Source: Tragulus kanchil
Lineage: Eukaryota; Chordata; Mammalia; Artiodactyla; Tragulidae
Direction of reading: 5' to 3'
DNA: 64,000 bases
NCBI GenBank assembly: GCA_022376925.1
Contig: JAIOJX010000025.1
Coordinates: 186,681,801-186,745,800, forward strand
Part shown: piece by piece, positions 1 through 12,589 of the stretch
Position numbering within the stretch: the first letter of the stretch is position 1
Layout: each line of letters begins with the position of its first letter
Position numbers and translations under genes: made by a program
The notes under the pieces: generated by a model
What the model was told of the DNA's origin: nothing
Seen by the model: the letters and a program-made list of their open reading frames with translations, nothing else
Databases searched by the model: none

Positions 1-1168
1 GGACCCACCGACACGCGGAGCGGAGCTGCGAAGGCTTTCTGTTAAGCTGAAAAGCAAACAGTGAGAGGCCCAGCTGTGCTGACACCCCTGCTCCCGGGGC
101 CTGGGCCACCGTTCCCAGGGAAAGCACCACACGGAAAGACATTCCGGAAGTCCGGGGTCTCCACCCGCTCAGACAGGAGAAAGGCGACGCTGGAAAACCA
201 CCAGGGACCCAGAAATGGCTCCAGACCGTGTAAGAAAATGCCACACACCGTCCGGGCGACACGAAGAGACCTCTAGACGCAGACAGAACGACCACAATGA
301 CGACGCGAGGTGCTGATCCAACGACACGGAGACCGAGGGGGCAGAAGGCAAGGCCGGGGCAGAGCCACAGGCCCAGGGCTCCCCGACCAAGCGCCACGCC
401 TGTCCAGGGGGACGACCTGGGCAGCAGACGCAAGTGGCTCCCTGGGGTTTCACAGGGAAAACGCCTCCTGCCCCAACTCACCGCGCACCCGGATCAGCTC
501 CAGCAGCCAGAGGTGTCCACGTGAAGGCCAGAGCGGTCTCAGTCTCGGGAGGGCGGCGCCTGCCCTGAGGGCCGCGGGCGCATCAGCAGAAAGGGAGCAG
601 ACGGCAGCCGCGGGCACCGGAGGAGCCCGGGGCAGCGAGCGGGCAGGCTGCAGGGCGCGCCCCTGAGCACACGCCGGCCTGAGAGGCACGCTCAGGTGCT
701 TCAGAATTGCCCACTGGCCAGTGAGGAAAGGCAGGCGGCCCAGGAGGACACTGCACAGAGGTTCTGCTCGGGCACTACACCAAAGAGGACACGGCACGAC
801 GGCCGTACACGGACGGTGCTCCGTCCATCCGCTGTCACGGCCCTGCCGGCTAAACCAGAGCCCGGCCTGGCCACTGTTCCACATCTGAGACGAAGCCAGC
901 GGATGGAGGAGGCCGGGAGACGTGCCGGAAGATTCCACCAGCCAAGGCACACAGGGAGCGCTGGCCTGGAGACCGGCCGGGGCACGCATGCCCTGAGCAG
1001 CCACGTGAGCAGCGTGTGTGCAGCGCAGCGCCTCTGCGACCGTGGCCGTCAAGTGCCAGGCGCACAGCAGGGCCGGGGACCCGCAGGCCCCCTGCAGCAC
1101 TCACGGCCCAGGACCCACCGACACGCGGAGCGGAGCTGCGAGAAGGCTTTCTGTTAAGCTGAAAAGCA
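1..1168. repeat. Direct tandem duplication, period about 1110 bp (first copy mostly off-window)
   Basis: Bases 1-57 match 1111-1168 almost exactly (ggacccaccgacacgcggag in both), with a 2-nt indel. The match stops abruptly at about 57/1168. The arrangement fits a first copy ending at about 58 and a second copy at 59-1168. Most of the first copy lies outside the window. Confidence 0.75.
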
Positions 1169-1404
1169 GGCGACAGCCAGAGGCCGGGCCGGCGGGCCGC
1201 AGGGGGCGGGGCTCAGGGGCTGGCGACTCGGGTGCCGATCCTGGGGAGCCCACAGAGGCCGTGCCCGGACAGTGTGCACAGCCTTGGTCAGCTGGCCTCA
1301 CCCCCTGAGCAACAGCTGCGTCAAAACGCCGCTGAAGGGCTTGGGCACAGTCCCCTCGCCAAGTCCGGGGGGAGGGCTGCCTCTCAGCTCGGCGTCCGCC
1401 AAGG

Positions 1405-2050
1405 CTGAGTGGCGCTCCGTCGCTCGGTCACGTCCCACTCTCTGTGAGCCCCCGGACGGCGGCACGCCCCCCGCCCTGTCCTCCGCCATCTCCCGGCGCT
1501 GGCTCAGACTCCGGTCCGCTGACTCAGGGGTGCCCTCCAGCCGTCTCGTCCTCTGTCGTCCCCTTCCCTTCGGCCTCCTGTGCTTCCCAGCATTGGGGTC
1601 TCTCCCAGTGAGAGGGCTCTCCGCATCAGGCGGCCACAGGACTGGAGCTTCAGCTTCAGCTTCAGTCCTTCCAGTGAGTCTCCAGGGCTGCTATCCTTCA
1701 GGATGGACGGGTTTCGTCTCCTTGCCGTCCAGGGGGCTCTGAAGAGTCTTCTCCAGCCCCACAGTTCAAAGGCGTCAGTTCTCGGTGCTCAGCCTGCTTT
1801 CTGGTCCAGCTCTCCATCCACACGTGGCTGCTGGGAAAACCACAGCTTTGACTTGATGGCCCTTTGTCGGCAGAGTGATGTCTTTGCTTTCTAATACGCC
1901 GTCTAGGTTTGTCACGGCCTTTCTTCCAAGCAGCAGCGTCTTTTAATGTCATGGCTGTGGTCACCGTCCGCAGTGATTTTGGAGCCCAGGGACATAAGGT
2001 CTGTCACTGCTCCCACGCCTCCCCTTCCGCTTGCCATCGAGTGGCAGGTG
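1405..2050 (-). mobile_element. BovB (RTE) LINE 3' fragment, antisense
   Basis: The plus strand follows the reverse complement of the BovB 3' region: gtcctctgtcgtccccttcc, cttcaggatggacgggtttc, gagtcttctccagcccc, acagttcaaaggcgtcag and gtgattttggagcccaggg occur in the expected order. It is about 650 bp long and well diverged. RTE-BovB at this copy density is a ruminant marker. Confidence 0.88.
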
Positions 2051-3970
2051 CGGGCTGTAACTGTGCAATCCCATCACCACGGGGACCGTCAGCCGCACTC
2101 CTCTCTGGACACGCTACCTACGTCCTGCAAACCCAACCTGGCCAAGGTGGCGGCTCGGGTCACGCGCGCGGGGGCCCCCTGCGCGTGCGTGCCGAGCTCC
2201 GCGGTGGGCGGGCGCGGTGCACACACCGCCCTGCTCAGGAGGGGCCGGCGCGGGCCTGGGGAGGAGGGCCGCGCCGGGAGCGGAGCAGGCCGCGAGGGCC
2301 AGGACGGCGGCTCCGCGTCCTCCCTCGGGCTCCCGCCACCCGCAGGACGCCCGGTGGGAGCCCGGCCAGGCCCAGCCTTCCCGCCCACGCTCAGCCACGT
2401 CGCCACAGCCAGCTCCTGCAGGCGGCAGCGCTGGCGCCCACAGCGCGACAGGAAATGAGGTCGGGACTGCCAGGCTTTGCTCTGCAACCCGCGAGCGGAA
2501 GCGTTCGGCATCGCAGACGGGGCGGGAGAGAGGACCAGCTCTGTCCTGGGCCAGCGGGAGCCACACGCAACGGCGTCCCTCAAGCACACTGCCCCAGGGC
2601 CGCCAGGCCGCAGTGCGGCCGGCGGGGAGGGCAGGCGTGAGGGCCTGAGGGCACGTGGCCACCGCCAGGCACGGCCGACGCCCCCGCCCCGCAGCCTCAG
2701 CACCCCGGCCACCCCGGCACGTAACGCCGCCGCCAGCCTTCCTCCATACGGTGCTGGAGAAGCCAGGAACCCTCCCGAGGGGGCGCGCTCCCCACCTTCC
2801 CTCCCGTCCGAGGAGGGCCGCTCCCGGGAGGCCCCGTGGCGCCTCTGGCATGGGCTCCCGGAGAGAACACGCCCCCACGCTCCGGGCGACATCAGGGCTC
2901 ACTGTGAGTCACCGCAGCGGCGTGAACGAGGGGACCGAACGCCGAGCGGCCACCCTGACTCCACTAGGAACCGATCGTCCGCCGCCACTGGGCGCCACGC
3001 CGGAGCTCTGCCTCCTGGGCGGGGAGGCCCCTGGTGGCCAGTGCTGGTCTTCAGGAGCAGGGAGCCGGCGTGCGTCCATCGCCGCTGCCTCCACACGCTC
3101 GGAGCCGAGTCGGGTGGCGGGCCCGCCAGGGACAGGCTGCGGAGCAGAGCCTGGCTGTCTGGGTCGGGAGGCGTGCTTTCATCCTACAGGCACCGGGAAG
3201 TCACTGAGGTTCTGCCGGCGAGGAGTGTCCCGGCCTGAGCTCCGCCCTGGATTTTATAGACCACGGCCCACCGTCAGAGCGGACGAAAGGCTGTCGCGGG
3301 AACCCCGTGTCTGGCCATGACGGAGTGACAGAGACAGGACCGCCCCTCCTGCCAGTGCGGAGCCTGCGCCACGAGGCAGGACGCGAAACGGCGGCCGTCA
3401 CACGGCACCCAGGTGGCCAGGGGAGATCAGCACGACGAGCCCGCGCTGCCTGGCTGTCCCCAGAAGGCAGCTGACAAACTGCAGCGCGGGGCAGGGGCGC
3501 TCACGGAGACCACGGCCCTCTCGCGGAGACGCAGACAGAGCTCGGGATTCGGCCAAGCCAGGGGGCGGAACCGCAGCTGCCAGGAGAGGGGGTGGAGAAA
3601 GACATCGCACGAGGCCCCAGCGGCGGCTGCTGACCGCTCGGCTGTGAGCACACGGGACACAACCCCGTGAGGCCGGGCACGGACAAGCTGGGCGCGGCGG
3701 GCCTCGCCTTCCAGCACCTGTCCCGGCTGATGAGATACCTGAGTCCCCACTGGCTCCAGCTGAACACCCGGCCTTCCAGGAGATGCCACGGGTCAGGCTG
3801 AGGTGGGAGGGCTGAGCTTGGAGTGAAAGCTCCTTAAAAAGCCTTAGAATAAGCCTCAGAGGGACCAGGCCAGTCCCCAGGTCGCTCAACAGGCAGTTAA
3901 AGCAAACGCTTCACTCTGTCTACCTGAAAGGAAGACACGATCCAGTACCCACTCGAGAATCACCAGACAC

Positions 3971-6220
3971 GGAAAGATGCAGAAACAAGACCCAGGCCCG
4001 GGAGAAACACTGGTCAGTAGAACAGACCCAGGAAGGAGAGCGAGAAAGAGTTGGCAGACACGGACCTGAAGGCGCTCTGAGACGCTGGAAACGCGCTCCG
4101 GACCTTAAAGGCAAGAGTGACCGCGGGAGGAGAGAAGCGGGCTTGGCGAAGACCAGAGGGACTGCTGGAGATAGAAAGCACACCCTAAAGTTCACAGGGC
4201 GGCTCCACAGCAGAGTGGGCACGAAGGCGAGATCAGTCACCGTGAACACCGTAGGCGACATCAGGGAACTCAGAGGCAGAGCAAAAGAAACTGTGGAACA
4301 GGAGGCGTGTGGAGGAAAGAAAAGGCTGAAAGTGAGCAAGCCCCATGGCCTGGAGGACAGGCCCAGGTCCAGGGGCGGCAGGCGCACGAGCAGCCGCTGC
4401 CCCTCAGTGCGCCCGGACGGCAGACACACAGACCAGCCCGAGACGCGCCATGGTTCAGCTGCTAACGACAGGCAAGAGAGGGACTCTTGCAGGTTGTGAG
4501 GGTGGGCCCAGCGCCCTCGAGCTCTCTCCTCAGTTTTGCTGATCTGCCCAAGAGCTGCTTGCAGAGGCCCTTGAGGAAAGCCACGAGCCCTCCCAGCCTC
4601 GGGGCCGGCCTCCGACCCCCTCCCCTCAAGTGCGTCAGCAGGTCCCATTTTCACCCCAGTCTCGCCGTCCCTCAGCCACCTGATACGTGTGCCCGAGAGG
4701 GAATCTAACAAACACTCCAGACCACGGTGACGGTTCCCGGGTAAAAAGCTTCAAGCATTTAAACAGTATTAACTATTTTGGCAGACTTTTCATTGGAATA
4801 TAACACATAGCACATACCCCAGAAGGACACAGAGCCTGAGTGGACGCTCGTGGAAGCACAGGGGAGCGCGGGCTGCGCGTGCCGGGGGGGCTCCTGGTGG
4901 GACACACGGCTGGTCACCAAGCTGTCCTCACCCTGCTCTTCACGCCATGGCCTCCGGGGCGACGCTGCCGGGCCTCTGGGGGGCTGCAGAGTGGACGCAG
5001 GAGGGGACAGCCGCCGCGGCGACCGCAGTGCGCGAGGAGGGGGACCCCGCGCCGCCGGCGGGCTTCTGGGGAAGGTATGTGGTCACTGGAAAGATGCAGA
5101 AACAAGACCCAGGCCCGGGAGAAACACTGGTCAGTAGAACAGACCCAGGAAGGAGAGCGAGAAAGAGTTGGCAGACACGGACCTGAAGGCGCTCTGAGAC
5201 GCTGGAAAGCGCTCCGGACCTTAAAGGCAAGAGTGACCGCGGGAGGAGAGAAGCGGGCTTGGCGAAGACCAGAGGGACTGCTGGAGATAGAAAGCACACC
5301 CTAAAGTTCACAGGGCGGCTCCACAGCAGAGTGGGCACGAAGGCGAGATCAGTCACCGTGAACACCGTAGGCGACATCAGGGAACTCAGAGGCAGAGCAA
5401 AAGAAACTGTGGAACAGGAGGCGTGTGGAGGAAAGAAAAGGCTGAAAGTGAGCAAGCCCCATGGCCTGGAGGACAGGCCCAGGTCCAGGGGCGGCAGGCG
5501 CACGAGCAGCCGCTGCCCCTCAGTGCGCCCGGACGGCAGACACACAGACCAGCCCGAGACGCGCCATGGTTCAGCTGCTAACGACAGGCAAGAGAGGGAC
5601 TCTTGCAGGTTGTGAGGGTGGGCCCAGCGCCCTCGAGCTCTCTCCTCAGTTTTGCTGATCTGCCCAAGAGCTGCTTGCAGAGGCCCTTGAGGAAAGCCAC
5701 GAGCCCTCCCAGCCTCGGGGCCGGCCTCCGACCCCCTCCCCTCAAGTGCGTCAGCAGGTCCCATTTTCACCCCAGTCTCGCCGTCCCTCAGCCACCTGAT
5801 ACGTGTGCCCGAGAGGGAATCTAACAAACACTCCAGACCACGGTGACGGTTCCCGGGTAAAAAGCTTCAAGCATTTAAACAGTATTAACTATTTTGGCAG
5901 ACTTTTCATTGGAATATAACACATAGCACATACCCCAGAAGGACACAGAGCCTGAGTGGACGCTCGTGGAAGCGCAGGGGAGCGCGGGCTGCGCGTGCCG
6001 GGGGGGCTCCTGGTGGGACACACGGCTGGTCACCAAGCTGTCCTCACCCTGCTCTTCACGCCATGGCCTCCGGGGCGACGCTGCCGGGCCTCTGGGGGGC
6101 TGCAGAGTGGACGCAGGAGGGGACAGCCGCCGCGGCGACCGCAGTGCCGCGGAGGACAGGGCTGGGGCGGATGTGCCCCAGCGTCCGCCGGCGGGGCTTC
6201 TGGGGAAGGTATGTGGTCAC
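3971..6220. repeat. Direct tandem duplication, period about 1117 bp, junction near 5088
   Basis: Sequence from 3971 recurs from 5088 and stays near-identical for over 1 kb. The left edge of the junction (about 5030-5087) has lost about 35 bases present at the matching place near 6150-6185, an indel-rich patch beside the join. The copies contain no recognised gene. Confidence 0.95.
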
Positions 6221-8154
6221 TGGTTTACGACTTTTGAGCTTCTGTTTGCTTGAAACAGTATAAATAATTACTCACAAGAGCTCTCTTGCAGAACTGGAAA
6301 GAAAGAAGCACGCGGCAAAGACTCTTGGCAGAAGGCAAGGCCTGACGCTTCCAAAAATGAAAATCTAAGTCTGACTCGTGTTTACAAAATACCTAGTGCT
6401 TCAAACCCCGCCCTCCGTCCCGGGTCTGCTCTAGCCTGCCCTAACTCACCGGGGTGCTCTGGGGATGGACTTCAGGTTCAGAGCAAACCACAAGGACGCC
6501 ACGCATTACACCAGAATAAAGGCTTCTGCTCCAAACAGCTGCTCTCCCGCGGGTCACAAGCCCACCTGCTGCCTGACCGCCGTGCAGCGTCCCTGAACGC
6601 GAGCGGCCAGGCTGCACGGATGTCCCTGTTGTCTGTCTGTCTGTACATACACGGGTAAAGTACACGTAAGTCCCACTATGAAAATGCGCACCACTGTGCG
6701 GGGCTGCGCACTCCACCCCCGCTGCCCTGCGGCGTCACCGCCGCCCTTCCCGAGCGCGCTCTCTCCCAGCTGAGGCTCCCCGGAAAGCACCGCCTCCCCA
6801 GGCCGCTCCCCGGCCCCCGGCAACCAGCGCCCTGCCTTCTGTCTCCATGTGCTCGACGGCTTCAGGAAGCCTGTAAAAGAGGAATCCCCCAGGATTTCTC
6901 CTTTTGTGACTGCTTCTTAACTCATTCAGCATGTCTCCTGGGTCCCCCCATGCCGCTCCATGTGTCAGAATCTCCTTCACTTTTAAGGCTGAGTGATACT
7001 CCAGTCCCACATTTTGTGTGTCCACTCATCCGCTGTGAGTCACTCAGGGTTTCAAACCTCAGGGGCCGCACATACCCCAGAAGGACGTACGCGTGGAGCC
7101 CTGCGCGTGCCGGGGGCTCCTGGTGGGACACACGGCTGGTCACCAAGCTGTCCTCACCCTGCTCTTCACGCCATGGCCTCCGGGCGACGCTGCCGGGCCT
7201 CTGGGGGCTGCAGAGTGGACGAGGAGGGGACAGCCGCCGCGGCGACCGCAGTGCCGCGGAGGACAGGGCTGGGGCGGATGTGCCCCAGCGTCCGCCGGCG
7301 GGGCTTCTGGGGAAGGTATGTGGTCACTGGTTTACGACTTTTGAGCTTCTGTTTGCTTGAAACAGTATAAATAATTACTCACAAGAGCTCTCTTGCAGAA
7401 CTGGAAAGAAAGAAGCACGCGGCAAAGACTCTTGGCAGAAGGCAAGGCCTGACGCTTCCAAAAATGAAAATCTAAGTCTGACTCGTGTTTACAAAATACC
7501 TAGTGCTTCAAACCCCGCCCTCCGTCCCGGGTCTGCTCTAGCCTGCCCTAACTCACCGGGGTGCTCTGGGGATGGACTTCAGGTTCAGAGCAAACCACAA
7601 GGACGCCACGCATTACACCAGAATAAAGGCTTCTGCTCCAAACAGCTGCTCTCCCGCGGGTCACAAGCCCACCTGCTGCCTGACCGCCGTGCAGCGTCCC
7701 TGAACGCGAGCGGCCAGGCTGCACGGATGTCCCTGTTGTCTGTCTGTCTGTACATACACGGGTAAAGTACACGTAAGTCCCACTATGAAAATGCGCACCA
7801 CTGTGCGGGGCTGCGCACTCCACCCCCGCTGCCCTGCGGCGTCACCGCCGCCCTTCCCGAGCGCGCTCTCTCCCAGCTGAGGCTCCCCGGAAAGCACCGC
7901 CTCCCCAGGCCGCTCCCCGGCCCCCGGCAACCAGCGCCCTGCCTTCTGTCTCCATGTGCTCGACGGCTTCAGGAAGCCTGTAAAAGAGGAATCCCCCAGG
8001 ATTTCTCCTTTTGTGACTGCTTCTTAACTCATTCAGCATGTCTCCTGGGTCCCCCCATGCCGCTCCATGTGTCAGAATCTCCTTCACTTTTAAGGCTGAG
8101 TGATACTCCAGTCCCACATTTTGTGTGTCCACTCATCCGCTGTGAGTCACTCAG
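5927..8154. repeat. Direct tandem duplication, period about 1107-1142 bp, junction near 7069
   Basis: Sequence from 5927 recurs from 7069 to 8154. It overlaps the previous duplication, so the segment beginning cacataccccagaagg occurs three times (4810, 5927, 7069). The copy just right of the join (7075-7330) lacks single bases from several G runs and about 30 bases elsewhere. Beyond 7330 the copies are practically identical. Confidence 0.95.
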
Positions 8155-8255
8155 GCCGCTTCCACTTCGGGGCTATTGGGAAGAACGCTGCTGTGAACGA
8201 GGGTGTGCGATACACGTTAGAGCTTCTGCTTTCACCTGTACACGCAGATGAGGCT
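6600..8255 (-). mobile_element. L1 3' end, antisense, partly doubled by a tandem duplication
   Basis: The plus strand reads like the reverse of a mammalian L1 3' region: cccggcaaccagcgccctgc, ttctgtctccatgtgctcg, cttttaaggctgagtgatac and gctattgggaagaacgctg. The part at 6600-7048 is repeated at 7707-8155 by the tandem duplication, and the element continues only after the second copy (8155-8255). Confidence 0.7.
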
Positions 8256-8567
8256 GCGCTGGTTTCCGACGAGGCAAACGTGAGCTCACCAGAACCCCGT
8301 GCGGAGCTCTCCCACCGAGGCCTTTCCCTCCCTCCTTCTCTTGTGATGTGAGAGATCCAGATCCATTTGCCAAAAACACTGGAGACTGTGGGGCCCGGTA
8401 CTGCGAAGAAGGCTGCTGGCCAGCTCCCCCAGGTAGCCGGCGTGGAGGCCGCGCAGGCGGCCTGACCTCAGGGCCTGCTCCCGCCGGCCGCCCACCAGGC
8501 AGGGACAAGCTGCCACGGAATAAAGGCGGAGATACAGACAGAAAGGACTGCAGCCTGTGAGCTTCCC

Positions 8568-8637
8568 TCCAGGCGGGGTCCCCCCAGCGGGTCCCTCCAG
8601 ACGGGTCCCTCCAGGCGGGGTCCCCCCGCACGTGCTG
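8568..8637. repeat. Short imperfect tandem repeat (16-20 bp units)
   Basis: Variants of ccctccaggcggggtcccc occur about four times in a row, alternating full units with units missing a few bases. Confidence 0.75.
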
Positions 8638-9354
8638 TGAGCAGGTGGGGGGGGGGCGCAGGTGGCCGCCAAGGAGCTGCCCGGGGAGGAAGCTCCCCAG
8701 AGAATGACCCAAGGCAACAGAAGTATTTCTGTGCATTGATCCAGTCTCTCATACAGCAGGGTGCTAAAGGACTGACCCCCTAAGCCCAACACCTGAAATA
8801 ATGAATCCCTTCTGGAAATCAAAGCTTGCTGTGCTTGTAAAGCGCAGGGAAAACAGGCACGGGGCGGACCTGGTGGGGGGCCGGGGCAGGGCGTGGACAG
8901 GAGGCGGGAGGCCCCCCAAGCCTGGAGGTGGAGAACAGGGACCCCCGGCTGGAGCTGACCACGACCCCGCTCGCCACGGCTCCCTGGGGTCGCAGAGGGG
9001 GCGGAACCTGGGAAGACGTCGCCCGGCAGCCACGCCCCCTGGGCTGTGCGCAGCTCCGGCCGTGTGCACGCGTGCTCTGGAGAAGAGCCCTGCCGGGCCC
9101 TGGAAAGCGACGGCTGACGGGGACGCTCCCCGCTCAGCTCCTGAGGAGCAGGTGGACAGGAGGACCAGGAGCCCCGGTCTGCGACAAATGCCATCCTACT
9201 GAACGCCCGTCAAACAGGGCCACACGAACCCGTCGCCGGCGGCGCCCCAGGGAGTGTGCACACGTGAAGAGGAGCCAGACTGCATCCGTCTGTGGGTGGA
9301 CACCGAGGCTGTCTCCACGCATCCCTGGACACTCATCCCAGTGACACAGCCTCG

Positions 9355-9615
9355 CCAAAGACACCTGCAGCTCACGTCCACTGAGTCATTACCCACAACC
9401 ACCAAGACAGGGAAACCACTCCGACGTCCACGGAGAAACGCATGAGGAAGTCACGGTGTGTGTGTATTACAAACACACATATGTAACGGAATATTATTCA
9501 GTCTTAAGAAAGAAGGAAATCCTGCCTTTGGCACCGTCACAGATAAACCTGCAGGACATGCCAAAATGCAACCAGACACAGAGGGACAGATGCTGCCTGA
9601 TTTCCCGTCTCCGTG
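9355..9615 (+). mobile_element. L1 3' end fragment, sense
   Basis: The stretch around ggaatattattcagtctta (9489-9507), followed by an A/G-rich segment and gggacagatgctgcctga, follows the order of a mammalian L1 ORF2 end in sense direction. It is strongly diverged and CpG-rich. Confidence 0.65.
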
Positions 9616-9635
9616 GAAACCAAAACGGTCAAGTT

Positions 9636-11922
9636 CAGTGAAGCAGAAGGAGCCTGGCCGCGGCCGGAGCGGGGAGGGTGGGGAGATGAAGGCCGGGGGG
9701 GGACAGCCTCCAGCGCGCGTGCTGGTCTGCCCCGCTGGCCGCCGTGCTCCCCGCACACAGGGAAGGCCCCGCGGGAGCGCGCAGGGCGTGAGCCTGGCTG
9801 CAGCGGCCCGGCCACCACGGGGACGCCCCTGGAGCGTCACATCACCTGCCCAGACACACACGTCTTCACCACTTCCGCCTCATTAAAGCTGAAAGAAAGT
9901 AAAATGTTTTTAAAAATAAAAGAGGAACCTCGCGCAGGAAGAGGAAGCTGCTGTCCTGGCGAGGCGGGATGGCGGGCGCGGGGCCCTCCGACAGCCCCTG
10001 CGCTGCGGCGGCACCGCTCGGCCCGGGCTCACAGCACGGTTCTGGTCACTTACAGGACGGTCGGTTGGCACGACACACTCGGCCGCCGGCCAGGCCGACT
10101 GCGCACCGCCGACCCCCATCGGCCAGCAGGGCTCCCAGCGCCCGCTCACGCGGACCCGAGCCGCCCGCACTCCAGGACGGAGAGCCCCCGGGCCCACGGG
10201 TGCAGTGCCGAGGCCGGCGCCGGGCGGGGCGGCCCCCAGGCGGGGCGGCCAGGGGACACGGAGCCCCGCCGTCCGGCCTTCCTGGCCACCGCTGCCCGGC
10301 CAGCACCCCCGCTCCACGCCTGACCACGCTGCGCCCGTCACGGGGTGGCCGGGGCAGGGCAGAGCGCAGGCACAAGATCGAAGGCTGTCTCCGCCCGGCA
10401 AACACACAAGAGCTCGAGAGGACTCGTCTTTCGTGTCAGATGATCTTCCTAATTTCTAAAGGCCCCGGTTTCTGTTGGGACAATAATCAGAAATACCACG
10501 GCGCTCGCTTCTTAGTTTATGGTGGGGAGTCTAGCAGGAGCGTCTCCCGCGGGCCGGGTCCAGCCGGCTCGCCTGCGGCTGCTGCGTCAACAGACAGAGT
10601 CTGCCCGGCTCGCCTGGCTTTTTAGGAGGACGTCCCTTAGAAGGGAAGCCTGGAGAGCCGCCGCCCTCGCGGCCCGGGCTGGACTTCCTGCCCCCGCCCG
10701 GCTGGGCCGTGCTGGAGACCCCGGCCATGCTCACTCCAGACACCGCCCGTGCGGTGCGCGCCGGGGGCCGAGGACGACCGGGTCAGTGAAGGAGCCTGGC
10801 CGCGGCCGGAGCGGGGAGGGTGGGGAGATGAAGGCCGGGGGGGGACAGCCTCCAGCGCGCGTGCTGGTCTGCCCCGCTGGCCGCCGTGCTCCCCGCACAC
10901 AGGGAAGGCCCCGCGGGAGCGCGCAGGGCGTGAGCCTGGCTGCAGCGGCCCGGCCACCACGGGGACGCCCCTGGAGCGTCACATCACCTGCCCAGACACA
11001 CACGTCTTCACCACTTCCGCCTCATTAAAGCTGAAAGAAAGTAAAATGTTTTTAAAAATAAAAGAGGAACCTCGCGCAGGAAGAGGAAGCTGCTGTCCTG
11101 GCGAGGCGGGATGGCGGGCGCGGGGCCCTCCGACAGCCCCTGCGCTGCGGCGGCACCGCTCGGCCCGGGCTCACAGCACGGTTCTGGTCACTTACAGGAC
11201 GGTCGGTTGGCACGACACACTCGGCCGCCGGCCAGGCCGACTGCGCACCGCCGACCCCCATCGGCCAGCAGGGCTCCCAGCGCCCGCTCACGCGGACCCG
11301 AGCCGCCCGCACTCCAGGACGGAGAGCCCCCGGGCCCACGGGTGCAGTGCCGAGGCCGGCGCCGGGCGGGGCGGCCCCCAGGCGGGGCGGCCAGGGGACA
11401 CGGAGCCCCGCCGTCCGGCCTTCCTGGCCACCGCTGCCCGGCCAGCACCCCCGCTCCACGCCTGACCACGCTGCGCCCGTCACGGGGTGGCCGGGGCAGG
11501 GCAGAGCGCAGGCACAAGATCGAAGGCTGTCTCCGCCCGGCAAACACACAAGAGCTCGAGAGGACTCGTCTTTCGTGTCAGATGATCTTCCTAATTTCTA
11601 AAGGCCCCGGTTTCTGTTGGGACAATAATCAGAAATACCACGGCGCTCGCTTCTTAGTTTATGGTGGGGAGTCTAGCAGGAGCGTCTCCCGCGGGCCGGG
11701 TCCAGCCGGCTCGCCTGCGGCTGCTGCGTCAACAGACAGAGTCTGCCCGGCTCGCCTGGCTTTTTAGGAGGACGTCCCTTAGAAGGGAAGCCTGGAGAGC
11801 CGCCGCCCTCGCGGCCCGGGCTGGACTTCCTGCCCCCGCCCGGCTGGGCCGTGCTGGAGACCCCGGCCATGCTCACTCCAGACACCGCCCGTGCGGTGCG
11901 CGCCGGGGGCCGAGGACGACCG
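9636..11922. repeat. Direct tandem duplication, period about 1142 bp, junction near 10783
   Basis: The segment starting with agcctggccgcggccgg at 9651 recurs at 10793, and the match runs to about 11922. The interior is identical by eye over about 1.1 kb. The left copy has six extra bases at its start (cagaag). It falls in GC-rich intron, so every spurious ORF in it appears twice. Confidence 0.95.
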
Positions 11923-12589
11923 GGAAGCCACCGCACAGAGGTCACCGTGGCCACCGTCTCCAGGTGGAGGGAGCAGACGCACCAGGGACGCGGGCACACC
12001 TCGGGACGACGGGGCCCTGCGGCAGTGGCAGACCGGGAGAAGCCGGGGCGACACTCCCGGGACGCTCGGGCCAGGGGGTGGCGCACCAGGGAGACCACTG
12101 GCAGCAGACAGCCCTGGGCGAGGCCACCGAGACCCCGCGAGTCTGAGGGGCCGGGGGGCCGGGGGAGGAAGCCCGCCCTGGTGGGCAGGGCCAGGTCCGC
12201 CGTGGGGTGAACGGAAGCGGGAGGAGGCGCCAGGCTGCAGGGGTGGAGAGCGAGGAAGGTCGGGGAGACCCTGGGTCCAGCGCGCCTGCGAGGGCGGAGA
12301 GGCGAGGCCGCGCGTCTGTGCAGCAGCCGGAGGGGACGCACCGTGCGGCTGTCCCAGAGCCACGTCCGCGGACTCCCAGCCCAGCACGTGCCTGCCGGGC
12401 GAGCGCTCACGCGGAAGCTCCCGGAGAAGCCCCAGCTTCCCCCCGCCAAGGGCAGGACCAGTGACGGCAGGACGTGGGAGGGGTCCTGGCAAAGCTGCTC
12501 GGTACAAAGGAGGAAAAGAGAGAGAGGCGACTGAGAGCTGAGCTGCTGCTCCGGCAGGCTCCCCCACGCCAACACCCAGGTCCAGGGCT

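Noticed and set aside
3971..8154. A three-copy satellite array
   Set aside because: Only one 250-bp segment is present three times, because two ordinary two-copy duplications overlap. Their interiors are different sequences, so it is not a satellite.
9636..11922. Pairs of identical 100-240-codon ORFs suggesting a duplicated gene
   Set aside because: They come from the 1142-bp tandem duplication of GC-rich intron. The composition is Pro/Arg/Ala-rich and nothing matches a family.
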